A DNA stretch of 64,000 bases, from positions 23,573,491 through 23,637,490 of the forward strand of contig CM052361.1 of the NCBI GenBank assembly GCA_028551475.1. Direction: 5' to 3'. Origin of the DNA: Casuarina equisetifolia. Taxonomy: Eukaryota > Streptophyta > Magnoliopsida > Fagales > Casuarinaceae. Position 1 is the stretch's first letter. Each line of letters begins with the position of its first letter. The notes under the pieces were generated by a model. That model saw only the letters and a list, made by a program, of their open reading frames with translations, was not told the origin of the DNA and did no database searches. Below are positions 19,625-31,880 of the stretch, piece after piece. The position numbers were made by a program, and so were the translations under genes.

Positions 19625-21253
19625 AGTTTACACAACCAAGTGTGGGGTTAGGGTTTAGCGGTGGTGGTCTTGAGTGTAATCTTGATAAACATCGGTGCAA
19701 TCTTTAACAATTTGCGTTAAGATAAATTTTTGTTTAAGATAAGATTGTTAAGAATATAGTCTAAAAATAAAATCTGTCTTACAATGGAATCTTAGCATTG
19801 TTCTATTACCATAGATATTATTTTAGAAAGTTTATATATAGGATATCTCATTCACATATTATACATACAATTGAATAAAATTGATATAGTCATTTTATCA
19901 TAATGTCATCATTGACGATGAACAAACTAGATTGCTTTCCTTTATTAATGGTTGATTATATAAAATATCTAAGGTTACAGTGCTCATCTTCACTTCCAGT
20001 AGTCAAAGTGATTGAAAACCAGACAGGAACAACGATATGGTAAAACACGTGGTTTGAAAAAAAAAATGTATACGTGCGTAAAACATCTACTCATGGGAAA
20101 ACATCACAGAAAAAGAGTGATAGGTATTTTGGAACGTCGTAATCTCTAATCTTGAGGATAAGGCTAGAGTCTTTGTAGGCAAATTTTGCCATATTTCAGT
20201 TCCATTTTAAATCAATCCGGACCGGCAAAGGTTTCGCTCAACATTTGATTGAAAACTACATCGAGCAAGTGATGAACAGAAAGCCCTTAGGATGCTCGAC
20301 CATGACTTGATTGGGATCATGACAATAGAGGACAAACACCACGGCCGCTCAAATACTATTGGAGGTCCTTGGAGAATTGCAATCGTAATTTGTCTTTTAG
20401 GATGGCAGATAGATTATCCTTATATTGTTCCAGCATAGTTATTTTGTATTTAACATAGTTGTTTTCAAATTTAGGTTACATCCATAAAGTTATAATAATA
20501 TTATAACTAGAAATTTTGGTTACACCCTAAACCTTAAGAGTTGTTCACCAATAATCTTGCCACTAAATTCTTGGCCTATAGACAAAGTCTACAAAATTAT
20601 ATAACTAAGTTTAAAAAATAATAATAATGAAAGAATACACTAATGGGAGTTCTCTAACCCTCAGATATCTTGGTTGAATAAATGTATTACGTAAAATGTT
20701 TCCTATCTAATTTTATTATTCAAAAGAATACCTTATAATTTTTCAATCCAAAAGGATTTTCTCAAAACTCAGAAAATAACATAAGAATATAACATAAATT
20801 TAGAAATATTTTTTTCATTATATATATTTACTAGTTCATCAATGGTGCCCACTTAGAAAAAATAGGACTCTCATGCTTCCTACTCGACCTTCTTACTTCA
20901 ACACAAACCTGCAACGATTCACTGAGGGAGACATTACAGTTCAGTTTGTCCTGCCATCTCTGCTTTTAGTTTTTAATTCCAACTTCATGAAATAGACATG
21001 CTTAGATAATTGAAATTCGTAGAAAGTTACTTCATCTTCTCTTTTCCCTAGTAGTAATGCACTCACCATCACCTATTGTCAAAAGTTTCTTTAACTGGAA
21101 CAATTTGTGGTTCTTGCAAGTTTAGTTTTATGCAATAATATACCCAAACCAATAGAAAGTTCAAGAACATGAACGAACTTAAAAGTAGCTAGAAACAATG
21201 GAATTTTGCCTTGAATAATCCATCCCAGAGTTTTCAAAATTATGGTGGACATC
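19625..21253. repeat. 3'-flank block of a subtype B GRAS copy, repeated elsewhere in the array
   Basis: 19625-20520 aligns by eye with 45955-46880 and its second half with 31215-31560. 20880-21250 aligns with 33470-33839, 47290-47690 and 31690-31880. The blocks keep the same order and distance to the end of a subtype B GRAS copy, so they are part of the duplicated unit. No protein-coding frame is shared between the copies. Confidence 0.65.
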
Positions 21254-23529
21254 CTAAGCCGGCACCCAACAAGAGGAAGCATAGACGATTCGGCCCTTCC
21301 ACCCCTAAAGCGACCAGTGGTTGTCTTCGTCGAGCACGAAGTCCTTGTGATACGACTCCTTCAACAGTGATCTGTATAACCCCATGAGCTCTCAATCCAA
21401 TGGCAGCGGCTGAAAACCGGCCCTTGTTTACCAAACTTGCCATTGCTTGTATGTCTCCGGTCTTTCTACCCTCCCAATGCCCTCACATGCTATAACATTC
21501 ATGGCCACCCTCCCGGTAATCTCTCTCTCAAGTATCATTCTCTCGAGGTTCTCACGGGGGGTATAGTAGCATCGTAAGAGTCATAGATTGCTGAGAAACG
21601 GAAAAGTGCTTTTGTAAACCCCTGGACAAAGAAGGGAGCATTGTAGGATCCATTGACAATGGAATTGATAAAAATATCAGGATTCATCCGCCTGATCAAT
21701 TACAAAACCCCATTCCTTGGACTGGTCTCTTCAATGGTATCATCAGGTAGGTACCTAAATTGGTACTAGCAGTTCACAGCAATCATCTCATTCTGATCAA
21801 TCTTAAGGTCCTCGATTTGGATAGTTTCCCAATTACATGATGCTAAGGCATAGTACTCAAAAGAAATATTAAATCGCTCACAATACTTACCTAACCGACG
21901 GCCGATATCCTCAATATGTTCTGTCAGACGGAATCCAGGTTTGGGAATGTCAATCCCTGTGATACGTAGCTTGGGAGGTCCACAAACTCTTTTTGAAAGT
22001 TTATATATTAAAATTGGCCACGGGAAACCATATTGGATGCCAAAGTCTACAATATGAAGACTTGTTACCTTCTCTGATGCACTGTCAATCATGCTGCTAG
22101 CAAACATCAGCGAAATCCTCTTGGACGGGCAAAAGGAAAGATGAACTTTATAGGCTCTCAATATTTCAAGAGCTGAGATCCCCTTCGAAGCAAAGGAAGA
22201 ATAGAACGGCTGAGTTCCTGTGCCGGTGCCAGCCAAACGTGCTTCGAGGCTATTACCAAAGAAATGGGCCGTCCTCTGATAGCTATCCCCGAAAGGGGAA
22301 GAATGCAGCCTGATCTGCTTCAGCAAGTCATTGGAAGTTTTACTGTCACCGGATGAGACAACCTGGGCACATTGAAGCAAAAGAGCACTTAAATCAACCA
22401 CGTTCTTCTTCTTCTGCTTCTCAGCGTGAGCCTTCCAACCACTAGCTCCTTGTGGCTCCTCATGCGGCTTCTCTGGTAGCTGAGAGGGCTTTCTTTCTTT
22501 GATAGGCAAGGACCTGTGGCTGCCAGAGACCCCAGAAAGTACATCCTCGAACCTGCTCAGTAGATCGTCCTCTTCCACAGAAACTGCAGGCTGCTTAAGT
22601 CTCCTGCGTTCTTCAAAATCTATGTTTTCCCTCTCACAATTCTTTATTCCCCTCGACCCCTCCCGTAAATTCTCCCTCTCGCCTTCCACCTTGTAGTCCT
22701 CTCTCTTCCTCTGTGGTAACGCCTTGGTCCTCTCCAACTGATTACCCCCAGGAAGGAACTTCCCAGCTTCCTCTAACCCTTTTCTAAATTGAGACGGAAA
22801 TTTCCTATTGGTGAAAATGATCTGAGTCAAAAGCTTTTTCTCATCACGAATATTGTTCGTCACCTCGTTAGACCGATCGGCCCAAAACTCCGTTCTTCTT
22901 GCCATGAAAACAAATTTGCCTGGAACGTCAGGTTGGGATAAAGGGGACTTGTCCTCACCAGGATCTCTGAATCCCCGATGACCATTGTTAGTCCTAGTGC
23001 TAGAACTATTTCTGGTCCTGTAATCACCAGAACTACTTCCAGAAGGAACATCCTCAGGGCTCTTAGTGTTGTGATTGATCCAAGATGGTGGACGGTTTTG
23101 ACTGGGGGAAGGAGGATATTTCTCTCCAATAGCATCGTAGAACGATTTCTCGGTCACTTGGAGTTCAAGCGGGTCGTATAACAGAAAGGGTTTATCCTCT
23201 ATGTTCTCTTCCATGAGTATCAGGCCTATGAGCTTGAAAACCGTCTCCGAGTAATCACTGTCGTCTGAGGACGAATCTCCCAGTTGACTCGTACCCATTG
23301 ACGGGGATGTCAAGCAATCAGCAGCTGGTTGAGCACATGCCCCTGTGATCGGCGTATCTAAATCAGTTGTGCCCTGATTAGGCAGCAGAAATGGATTTTC
23401 GAGGAAGTTAAGGTCTTGGGAGGGCACGTTAAGTAAATACTCATAAGAATCCGGTGAGGTGGTTTGGTCCCTGACCGAGAAACCATTCCCGAAATCGGCA
23501 AAACCAGTAAAGCGTGGATCAGTAGCCAT
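21254..23529 (-). pseudogene. GRAS LISCL pseudogene, subtype B, copy 4
   Basis: Start MATDPRFTGFADFGNGF. The first 587 codons are open and keep the acidic block (DDSDYSETVFKLIGLILMEEN, TEKSFYDAIGEKYPPSP), basic linker, LHRI and VHIID (LHIVDFGIQYGFPWP). A TAG near 21764 then replaces the leucine after AVNC. Further down are a stop inside the stretch equivalent to VLNLIRR, a C-run of six instead of four in the TIPRD-equivalent codons (+2 frameshift, about 21555-21560), and a stop in the SAW motif (WSL*GWKGR). The C-terminus (SSCWVPA, stop at 21254-21256) is still recognisable. If translated, it would give a protein ending inside LHRII, without PFYRE or SAW. Confidence 0.9.
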
Positions 23530-23576
23530 TTACAAAGTCACACCAAGAAGCTTCGCTGTCTCCTTTATGTCTCAAG

Positions 23577-23777
23577 CTCAGTCCCATACCGGTTGTTGGG
23601 AATTCTATTTGTCCCACATGGGCTCTGGATGGCCAATTGTCCGGTTTTATATATGGGTTCCTCGACCCGATTGGATTTCTTTGAGGTATCTACAGGGGGG
23701 CCCACTTAACACCAGTAAACGTTAAACTAAGCGTATGATGATATCAAAGCATAGATCCGAAGTCAGTGTCCAAGAAC
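23577..23777 (-). other. 5' UTR intron of pseudogene copy 4, enlarged by an insertion
   Basis: Donor TGAG|GTTCTTGG at 23777 and acceptor ACTGAG|CTTGAGAC at 23577 correspond to those of copies 6 and 7. The 201-bp length is explained mainly by the insertion at 23594-23711. Confidence 0.55.
23594..23711 (+). mobile_element. Short TRIM/SMART-like solo LTR inside the UTR intron
   Basis: A 118-bp sequence with TG..CA ends, beginning TGTTGGGAATTC and containing TTGTCCCACATGGG, a phrase typical of plant TRIM/SMART terminal repeats. It is absent from the equivalent intron of copies 6 and 7. Flanks are CCGGT (23589-23593) and CCAGT (23712-23716), a 5-bp target-site duplication with one mismatch; the empty site in copy 6 reads CCAAT. 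No second LTR or internal domain is present, so it is a solo LTR. Confidence 0.65.
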
Positions 23778-23779
23778 CT

Positions 23780-25030
23780 CAGACGCCTCGTATGGTTTGT
23801 ATCGGAGAAATGTCAGACGAAGAAGATAATCAAGAATCAACCTAATCAAGTCCTATGAGCTTTCAAGGTTTTGACTTGACAACGTAGTCTTCTACTTACC
23901 TGTTTTGATAGCGGAAGTACGATAACATCTTTATGTGACCCTTCCAGAATATGTTTTTATATATATTCTTCCTTCTCCAGTGCGAAATATAATCATATTC
24001 GTAAAAATTAAAAAATTCGAAAAAAAGAACATAAAAATTGTTTTGTGAAATAACTGGTGCGCTGACAAAGTGAACGTGTTTTTATTTTTGTTCATGAAAT
24101 ATATTCTTCTGTGTTAAATTCATAGCCGGTAGTTTTTATTATTATATGGCAAAAAAAAAAAAAAGACATCCAAGTTCAATGGACATGTAAAGTTTTTAGA
24201 TCACCGAGACCGTAACGGGAGGCAACTGAAGCACTTACAAGTCAAACGGAGTAAATCCAAAGCAACTTGCCGACTAAAGGCAGTCAAGCAACATCAAACA
24301 AAAACAGTCCCCAAACATGGGAGCGCCCCATGGGCTTTCTTGTATTACATTGAAACGAAAGCAAAACAAAAATGTATTTGGACAAGTTTTATTTCACACG
24401 TGTACTGTGCTGATAAATGCCAATCAAATCCTATGAGCAAGACCAGCGTAACAAATGGCTATAGGATTGTAAAAATAACGAAAAAATAAATGAATTGGGC
24501 CACCAGGAAAGAGAACATAAACCAACGCAGGCAACATTCCACCTAATACTATAGTCAAACAAAGTAAAATATTCCAAACTTAGATAAAAGATAATGATGG
24601 TGATTATTGCAAAAAGCTTTCATGAATAAGTTTACAAGCTACTTCATTAGTTACAATGTGGCAAGCACATATCAATCCCTCATGCATCTTTTCTTGTGCA
24701 TATTGGTGGTTAACTTCTATATGCTTTACTTAACTCTTTTTGCAAAAGTAGCATGGAATAATCAATAAAGAGCCACCATCGCAATTGTGGGGAGCCAGAT
24801 AACATGGAGGTTGTGGCTGGAGAGGAATGTAGCTAAACACAAGGGCACACCAATGTCCCCAAACAAAATTTATAAAGATGTTAATCATTAGCTATTTCAA
24901 ATACCTCTTTCTTTTCTAATTGATACTCAAGCAAGTTTCCTAGATCACGTTGTGCTACTAAATAATTTAAGAATACTTATAGAATAGATTGCATTAAGGA
25001 TAGGAAACTAGATAAGGTGGCAATCATCAC
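23780..25030. other. Intergenic, nothing recognised
   Basis: AT-rich DNA upstream of copy 4. It shows some resemblance to the promoter side of copies 6 and 7 near 23930-24130, but no gene or element signature. Confidence 0.45.
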
Positions 25031-25438
25031 CAATTAGTGAGTTAAAGCTCAATGTTGATGGATCTAGGAAAAGCAAAAATAGCACACGAGGTGAAGTAAT
25101 CAAAGAGAGCATAGAAGGGAGAATCATATGGGCATTTGTAACAAAGTTTGGCATGAGAAGTAATGCACATGCAGAGGCCTATGCCTTACTTATAGGACTT
25201 TGCACATGTTATAAAAGGAATTAGATACCACAACATACAAAGTCAAACTCCTATTATTTAGTACAATATGTGCGATAATAGCATAAACCACCAAGGCACT
25301 TGAAATGTGTTATTCACCAATGCTAGATTGTTCCCTCCTTATACTACAATTAAACACATATACAAGGAAGTGAATTCAATAGTGGATAAACTAGCAAATT
25401 TTGGCCCTCAAGTCCAAAATGTGCATGTTGTAGATTAA
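25031..25438 (+). mobile_element. LINE-type RNase H-like domain fragment
   Basis: Plus-strand frames give LNVDGSRKSKNSTRGEVI, then EGRIIWAFVTKFGMRSNAHA, then EAYALLIGLC, matching the plant LINE RNase H (RVT_3) pattern of catalytic D in NxDGS, E in AEAxAL and a later D. After a frameshift the tail FNSIVDKLANFGP-like recalls the NxxADxLA motif. Stops interrupt it. Confidence 0.65.
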
Positions 25439-25439
25439 G

Positions 25440-26500
25440 GATGATGTCAAGATCTTGAAATAGGCTATATAACCAAGTAATATCTCATGATGTACTCACC
25501 ATAGCTCTATACTTAGCCTCAACAAATAATCTCAATACAATGGGTCATTTCTTTGTCATCCATTAAATCAATGAACCCCCAAGTAGAACATAAAAGCTGG
25601 TAGTGGATCATTTCAAAGAGTTACAAGCTTGAATTTATATGACAAAGAAAAGAAAAGGTCCCATTCTAAATGCTTATTAAGGTATATCTTAAAGCTCTCA
25701 TTACTGCCTCCATATGTAATTGCTGCTTTGAAGTGTGGATATAGTATTGACTCAAAAATTATACAAGATAGATAATATTTGGCCTTATATTTGTTAAGTA
25801 GGCTTACATACCAATCTTTAAAATGGAGCAAGATTGCCAAGGAGGGGACCATGTTTAACAACCATACTAGCATCATGCTTCAACTAGGGACTTTTATATT
25901 CTACTCTATGGGAATTATGATAGGCTCTAGACCTAACAAACTTATATAAAAAATAAGCTCCAACATGTACTTATCTAGTTAAGATAAATACTATTTGATG
26001 ATCAAAGAACTTAGATTGACCTAAGTATTTCATATGAAAAGTAAAGTTGATATGGCAAAGCTATCATTTTTGGTAATCAATATATCATCAATAAATTAAT
26101 AAGACAATAGATAGTACAATGCCTCCTTGTGAACAAAGTATGGTTGTTTTTAGACTAAGCAAAATCGACAATAAGAAGACTCTTTATGAACTTTTTATAT
26201 CATTATTGCTAAGCTTATTTCATCCTATAGAAGGCTTGTGTATACAAAAAAACTAAACCTTCCTCTAAGGATGAAATTGTGAGAAAGGTCCATATATATC
26301 TTCCCAACTAGATTACTATGTAAGAATTTATTCTCAAGGAGGCCAATGCAAATAACAACAATGACAATAACAACTCAAACAATTGCCATCTTTGTCATAA
26401 GCAAAAATATCTCGTAATAATAAATCATGTCTCACTAGCTAAACAAGTCTTATGTCTATCAATACATTTATCCATCAACCAAATATTTGGCCTTGTAAAA
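25440..26500 (-). mobile_element. Ty1/copia reverse transcriptase/RNase H fragment
   Basis: On the minus strand, joining frames gives FIDDILITKND (the YVDD box of copia RT, here IDD), then the stretch equivalent to FHMKDLGPLKYFLGIEV. Near 25520-25490 comes LGGSLI..W..TKK, then FVEAKYRAMVSTS and ITWLYSLFQDLDI, the end of copia RNase H. Order and spacing fit one element; many stops show decay. It abuts the LINE fragment on the other strand. Confidence 0.75.
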
Positions 26501-26529
26501 CCACTCAAAACCAACTAGAACCTTCCTTG

Positions 26530-27210
26530 CCAAATTTGAATCTTTTGTTAGTCCATGTGCTAATGCGATATGATTTAAAATGTTCAAACAATTAACGCAC
26601 GTCACTATCCCCTTCTAGATCAACGTGAGGAACCTAGAAAAGACAGAAAATTCTTGAACACAATCCAGATGATCTGGCTTTGGTAGAAAGACTATATCAA
26701 AATTATATTCTATGTCTACTATTAGATGTTTTATTAAGAAAGGTCAATGGAAAAAATTAATATTTTAATCCATAAGATTGTATATTTAAATAATGTGAGA
26801 TGATCTTCACATCATTCTTAATAAATTTCCTTGCAAAAAATATTGGTTAAAATTTTTTATATGAATATTATACTCCATCCTTTGTGTACGAGGGGTGTTA
26901 TCTCCTAAACCGAAATTTTTTCACAAAGTTAAGAAAACCATTTCTTCTTAAAAATGGATTGTAAGAAGGGTATGTATTCATTTTATAAAAGAAAAATTAT
27001 ATAATCATTTGAATTTAATTTATGGTTGAACATTTCAATATCTTGAGAGAGAAACCCTTCCCATGTGGACTGAATAGAAAATATCTTTTTTCTTGCAGAA
27101 TGAAAGGACATATTTAAATCCAAAATTTGTCTCATATTATATTAACTCATGATATTTCTTATAATGTTTTCCTCCTACAAACTAGTGTTAACAAAAAAAA
27201 AAAAAGGGAA
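26530..27210. repeat. Second copy of the repeat seen at 16620-17700
   Basis: Contains the same ordered landmarks as 16620-17700, minus the tandem array and some spacers. No coding function was seen. Confidence 0.55.
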
Positions 27211-27240
27211 GAAGAAGAAGAAAAAGAAGAAGAAAAAGCA
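27190..27240. repeat. A-run and (AAG)n purine tract
   Basis: Poly-A followed by GAA/AAG repeats. Confidence 0.7.
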
Positions 27241-29130
27241 ACCTTTTTGATAACTCTAGTTTTTATAGGATTTTTCTGATTACTTTAGGCAATATCTAAT
27301 GTTGGATTCACTAAAGCATATTTGTATTTGTTTACATTTTTGTATATTTTCTCATTTCAGGCAGCAAACCCAAAATAGGAAAAAATGAAAGAAAAGAAGT
27401 AAGAAAAGAGAGAAACCATGTGGGAAGCAAAGAAAAAAAGAAAAGACAGTTGTCAAGTGTGTGAGGAGAAAATAAAGAAAAACAAAAAAAAGGAGGCCAA
27501 ATCGTGAGGGAGGGGGACCGAATAGTGAGCTATTGTCGAACAGAGGAGAGAGTGTATTATTGAGAAAGGCCAACCGAGACGCATCCGTTAAGTGTCAGGC
27601 GAAGAGGTTGAGGGTTGGGTGACAGAAGACTCGACACCACTTTTGTCTGGCATTTCCGGCGAACTTTGCCGTTCGGCATTTTTCAACGAAGAAGAGGGAG
27701 CTTTTTCTAGCCAGATTTGAGTGTTTTCTAGGGAGAAGAGAGCATATCCTACATCTGAGTGCAACTTTCGGTCGTTCAGTGGCATTTGTGAGCAGTTTCG
27801 TGGCAGTTTCTGACGAAGAAGGGCAAATGCTGTCTGGGCTTTATTATGTCGAATCTGCATGTTTCTGTGGCAGATCGGAGTGATTTCTCTACAAATCAAC
27901 ACTCCAGACACCTTCCTTTACACCTTCTGGCAATTTCTATGAAGAACAGCAGTGGCGTACGGTGACGCGTGGCAATGGTGCATGTCAACTCGTGTTCTTC
28001 CCCTCTTTTAGACAGCTTCTTCTTCCCATTCTAACGTGTAGATTTGTGCAATATTTCTGTGAATTGAAGACATTAGTGACAGCTTTTGTGTTTTTAATTC
28101 AAAGAATATTTTTTTCAATTTCTTACACTATTTCAGTTTGTATATATTCTATGTTTTAATCTAATTTGTTAGAGCTATAATGTAACTTACTGATAATGGT
28201 ATAAATGTTATTATTATGATGTTTTATGAGATATTTTGTTTATGAAAAGTTGCATATTATGAAATTTAATGCTTTTAAGTGATTAATTATCATTTAAATG
28301 ATTTTATTTACATGTTTGAGAATAACAGAGATGACATATAGTTACTTCATGTAATGTGCAATCATAAGTTAATATGGATAGACATATATCATATAATTTG
28401 GTGGCTCTAGATGTAAACTGAAATATTTATAAATCTTAATGTACTTAATTTATTAAATTCATAAATAGAAATATAGTGAGTTAATGAGCTAAATAGATTC
28501 ACTATACCTAGACATAAGATAGTGAATAAATTAAGAAATTATGCCATAACATAAATAGAATCAATCTTGCAAGTAATAAATGATATACATTTGTATCTAG
28601 TAGTTAGGTGAAATTGAACGCTCTAACATGTTTCATGAACCAAGTTTTTCTTAAATTCAACTAGTTTAGTTTGTCTTCCATCAATTTAGTTTACTAGATA
28701 AATTCTAGGTGTTATTCACCTTTAGTAATTAATTAGTTTAGTAATCACAAGTTTATGAGACAATATCTTACTTATTATTATATTATTTATTTGACATGCA
28801 TATCTTTTAATACTACTATTTCTTTTAATGACTAACAATGGCTGAAAAATGTTGTTGTTATCACCACAAGCCCCATGACAATGCCAATCTAGCAAAACTT
28901 GCAAAAATATAGAACTACTATAGGATTAGATGTGCACAAATTTCAAATATAGAATTAACAAGTTAGAACCCAAAAGATGACAGTCATTTACGCTCAAACC
29001 TTTTCTACTTATCTTGCAATCGAAGTATGACAATTTTGTTGCATGCATGAGAAAAAAAAAAAGACATATATCCAAGGAAACTCCTGTTTCGGACCTAACG
29101 AAGTAAAGCCTTTAAAACTAAAGCCTTTAA
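27241..29130. other. Unassigned region with a GC-richer block at about 27550-27960
   Basis: 27588-27911 is open on the minus strand for 107 codons and a short plus-strand frame follows at 27962-28159, but neither resembles a known family. The block contains loosely repeated phrases around GACGAAGAAG/AACGAAGAAG. 28822-28870 matches promoter DNA of copy 2 (about 11955-12005). The remainder is AT-rich. A non-coding LTR-element leader is one possibility. Confidence 0.4.
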
Positions 29131-29139
29131 AACCATGCT

Positions 29140-29580
29140 CCTCTCAAAAACAAAAATAATTAATCGTAGAAAAATGCCACGGGGTAGGGGTGGGTTTGGG
29201 GAACCCCACAACGTCGGGATTCCCAATGGCTCTATCCAACCATTTAAAATAAAATAATGTTACACGAGGTTTTCTAAACCATAAATCAAGGTATTTCCCA
29301 AATATCTAACAAATTGATTCCCTAAACCCTCAGAAAAATAAAAATTGACAATAATTTTTGACTTGATGTAGAAGCTGTCCACACTCATTTATTCCGACAA
29401 AAATAAAAAGTACCAAAAAGTATATATAATAATTCCATCGAAAATATTTAAGAATACCTCTTATAAAGTGATAATGGAAATCAAAAAATTGATCTTTTAA
29501 AGTTCTACCCCAAAGACTCCTAGATTAACTATAAGACTTTCAAAGAAAAAGATCTTAGCATACTTACAAAAGCCAACCCT
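29140..29580. repeat. Second copy of the repeat seen at 19100-19480
   Basis: Shares ordered landmarks with 19100-19480. No protein frame is conserved. Confidence 0.45.
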
Positions 29581-30640
29581 TTCCAAGCTCATAGGATATG
29601 ATACTTCATACTTTATTTTTTAACCTAGTCATTGCTGTTTGAAGAAACTTTTCCTATAAAACCTATTTTTTCTTTTTTTCTTTTTCTTTTTTTATGAGGG
29701 AAAAAGGTATTTAAAAAAAAAACTACATTAAAGCTCGAAGGACATTCAATATTCAGAAAATTCTCTTTCTTTTTTAGCTCTAATCTTACTATTTCTCTTA
29801 TTTTCTCCTAACGAATATTGTTTAGGGTTATATTATCCAAATATATCAAGTCTTGTTCACGATCTTGATTTTTCCTTCCCGAGTATGTTATGTTGATTAG
29901 TAATGCAGTAGTTTCTATTTTTTTATTTGCTATTTATTCAATGTCTTTAATTTTTATAGAACAGGGTTACCTTATTTTGTTATTCACCAAAAGTTTTAAT
30001 AAAAATCATACTTTTTGGTTTAATTGCAACACATTTTGGGTCTACTTCTAGACACATTTCTTGTTAATTAACTAACAAAGTTGATTTAATTGCACAAGAT
30101 CGAATGATCTATTGAATATTCATATACTTCCAATTGAAAAAAGCTCTGATTCCCAATTACGAAAGACGTCTCTTTGTCGTACAAGGGGGGACAGGTGTTG
30201 CCCAACTCTTGTTATACATGTCATCTTGAGAAATTTGGTAGGAAAAAAATCCACACTTAAGTCAATAGCTTGGTAAAAACGGAGTTGACTAATCCTGCAG
30301 CTAAGACTCCAGTTCCTAAGGATCTTATACCCAATTCAATTTCTCTCTCAAGATTTTGGCAAAATTCTTACAAACTAGGCAGGCTACAAGCTAGCTATAA
30401 TACCTTGAAAGTAATTACAGAGAGTTGTTGTTATTGTTGGGAGACAAAAATTTATTTTAGAAATTGTAAATCTAAAGTCTTGTAGAGCACAAGTGAATTG
30501 TCTTTTTTCTCACAATATATTGAATACGAGGGATCATTTTAAATAATAGTTATTCTATCATTACCAGTATCTTAATATATATTCTTCTATTAACTGATTT
30601 TAAAAAAAATAAACATTTTCTATTAAATTTAGGATGTAAG
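29581..30640. other. Intergenic, nothing recognised
   Basis: T-rich tracts near 29670-29700. A 71-codon plus-strand frame at 30270-30485 has no recognisable motif. Confidence 0.45.
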
Positions 30641-31880
30641 GACTGGATTCCAATGGGATGCAAAGGCTAGTGACGGACACACTCATAGTTCTCTCAAGTC
30701 GTTAGTCTCTAGTGTTACGAGACCCACCATCCACCCTAACCATACTAGTATGAAATCCAACCTATTTTTGGTTGGTTTACGGTTTTAGTTTTGATTGACT
30801 AAGTTTCTGGGTCTACCTATGATGTGCATGCACTCAAGAACAAGTAAAATATGAGTACCCACATCAAAGATTTGAGAGTCCATATTAAAATCTAATGAGT
30901 CCAAAAAGCCCAAGCTTGAAGAGCATCTCAAACATTCCCAAGGATTTCTAATTTATTTAGAATATTTTAATTGTTGTTGAATTTTCTTTAAATTGTTAGT
31001 CCTTAATTATCTAAGATTTATTTTATTGTTGTTTGAGGTTTTCTTAAATTGTTAGACTCCTTAGTTGTCTAAATTTCCTTAATTTTTTGGAACCCTAATT
31101 TGTTTGGGTTTCCTTAACTTTTTGGGAATCTTGATTTATCTGAGTTTCTTTAGTTTTCTAGAACCTTGATTTGTCTAGGTTCCTTTATTTATTTTGGGAA
31201 TTTATTTTCAATCAAACTAAACGCAAACGTTTTGCTTAACATTTCATTGAAAATTAAATCGAGCAAGTGATGAATAGAAAGTCCTTACGATTCTTCCTCA
31301 ACTGTGACTTGACTGGGACCGTGATAATGACACATACTACAACGATGGCTCGAACATGATTGGAGGTTCTTAGATAATTGCAATTTTATCATTTGTCTTT
31401 TACGATGACAGATAGAAACTTTGTAATAAAGTTAATACTAGAGTCCACAAATCTTTATTGTTATATTGTTCCATCATAGTCATTTTATATTTAACATAAT
31501 TTTTGTATTAAAAAAAATGGTTACGTTTGTAAAGTTATAATAATACTTCAACTAGGGACTTGATATAGAAGAGAACTCGGGTTATACAAAGTTGTACAAG
31601 TAATTCGAAATGTAAATGATATACTAATTGAAGTTCTCTAACCCACAAATATCTCGGTTAAATTAATCTACTTCTTAAGATTTTTGCTATCTAAATTTAC
31701 TATTTAAGTGAATGCCTTATAACTTTTCAGCTATTGTACAGAAAAACCTGTAGGAAGTTTAGGAACATGAGCGTGCATAAGCATAATTATACATAGAAGT
31801 GGCTGGAAATAATAAAAAGTTTACCTTGAATATTCCTTCCCAAAGTCCTCGAGTTTCCAAAAATGCGGTGGACAAGGTTC
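30641..31880. repeat. Duplicated 3'-flank DNA of truncated GRAS copy 5
   Basis: 30645-30830 matches 45640-45810. 31215-31560 matches the second half of 19625-20520 and 45955-46880. 31690-31880 is the segment next to the GRAS end. The pieces keep the same order as in the flank of copy 7, with AT-rich spacer at 30960-31200. Confidence 0.6.

Noticed and set aside
23459-23725. Plus-strand ORFs over the 5' end and intron of pseudogene copy 4
   Set aside because: Created partly by the TRIM-like insertion; no start context or conservation in the other copies.
27352-27573. Phenylalanine/leucine-rich 73-codon minus-strand ORF
   Set aside because: Low-complexity product of an A/G-rich tract on the plus strand; a membrane protein is not supported.
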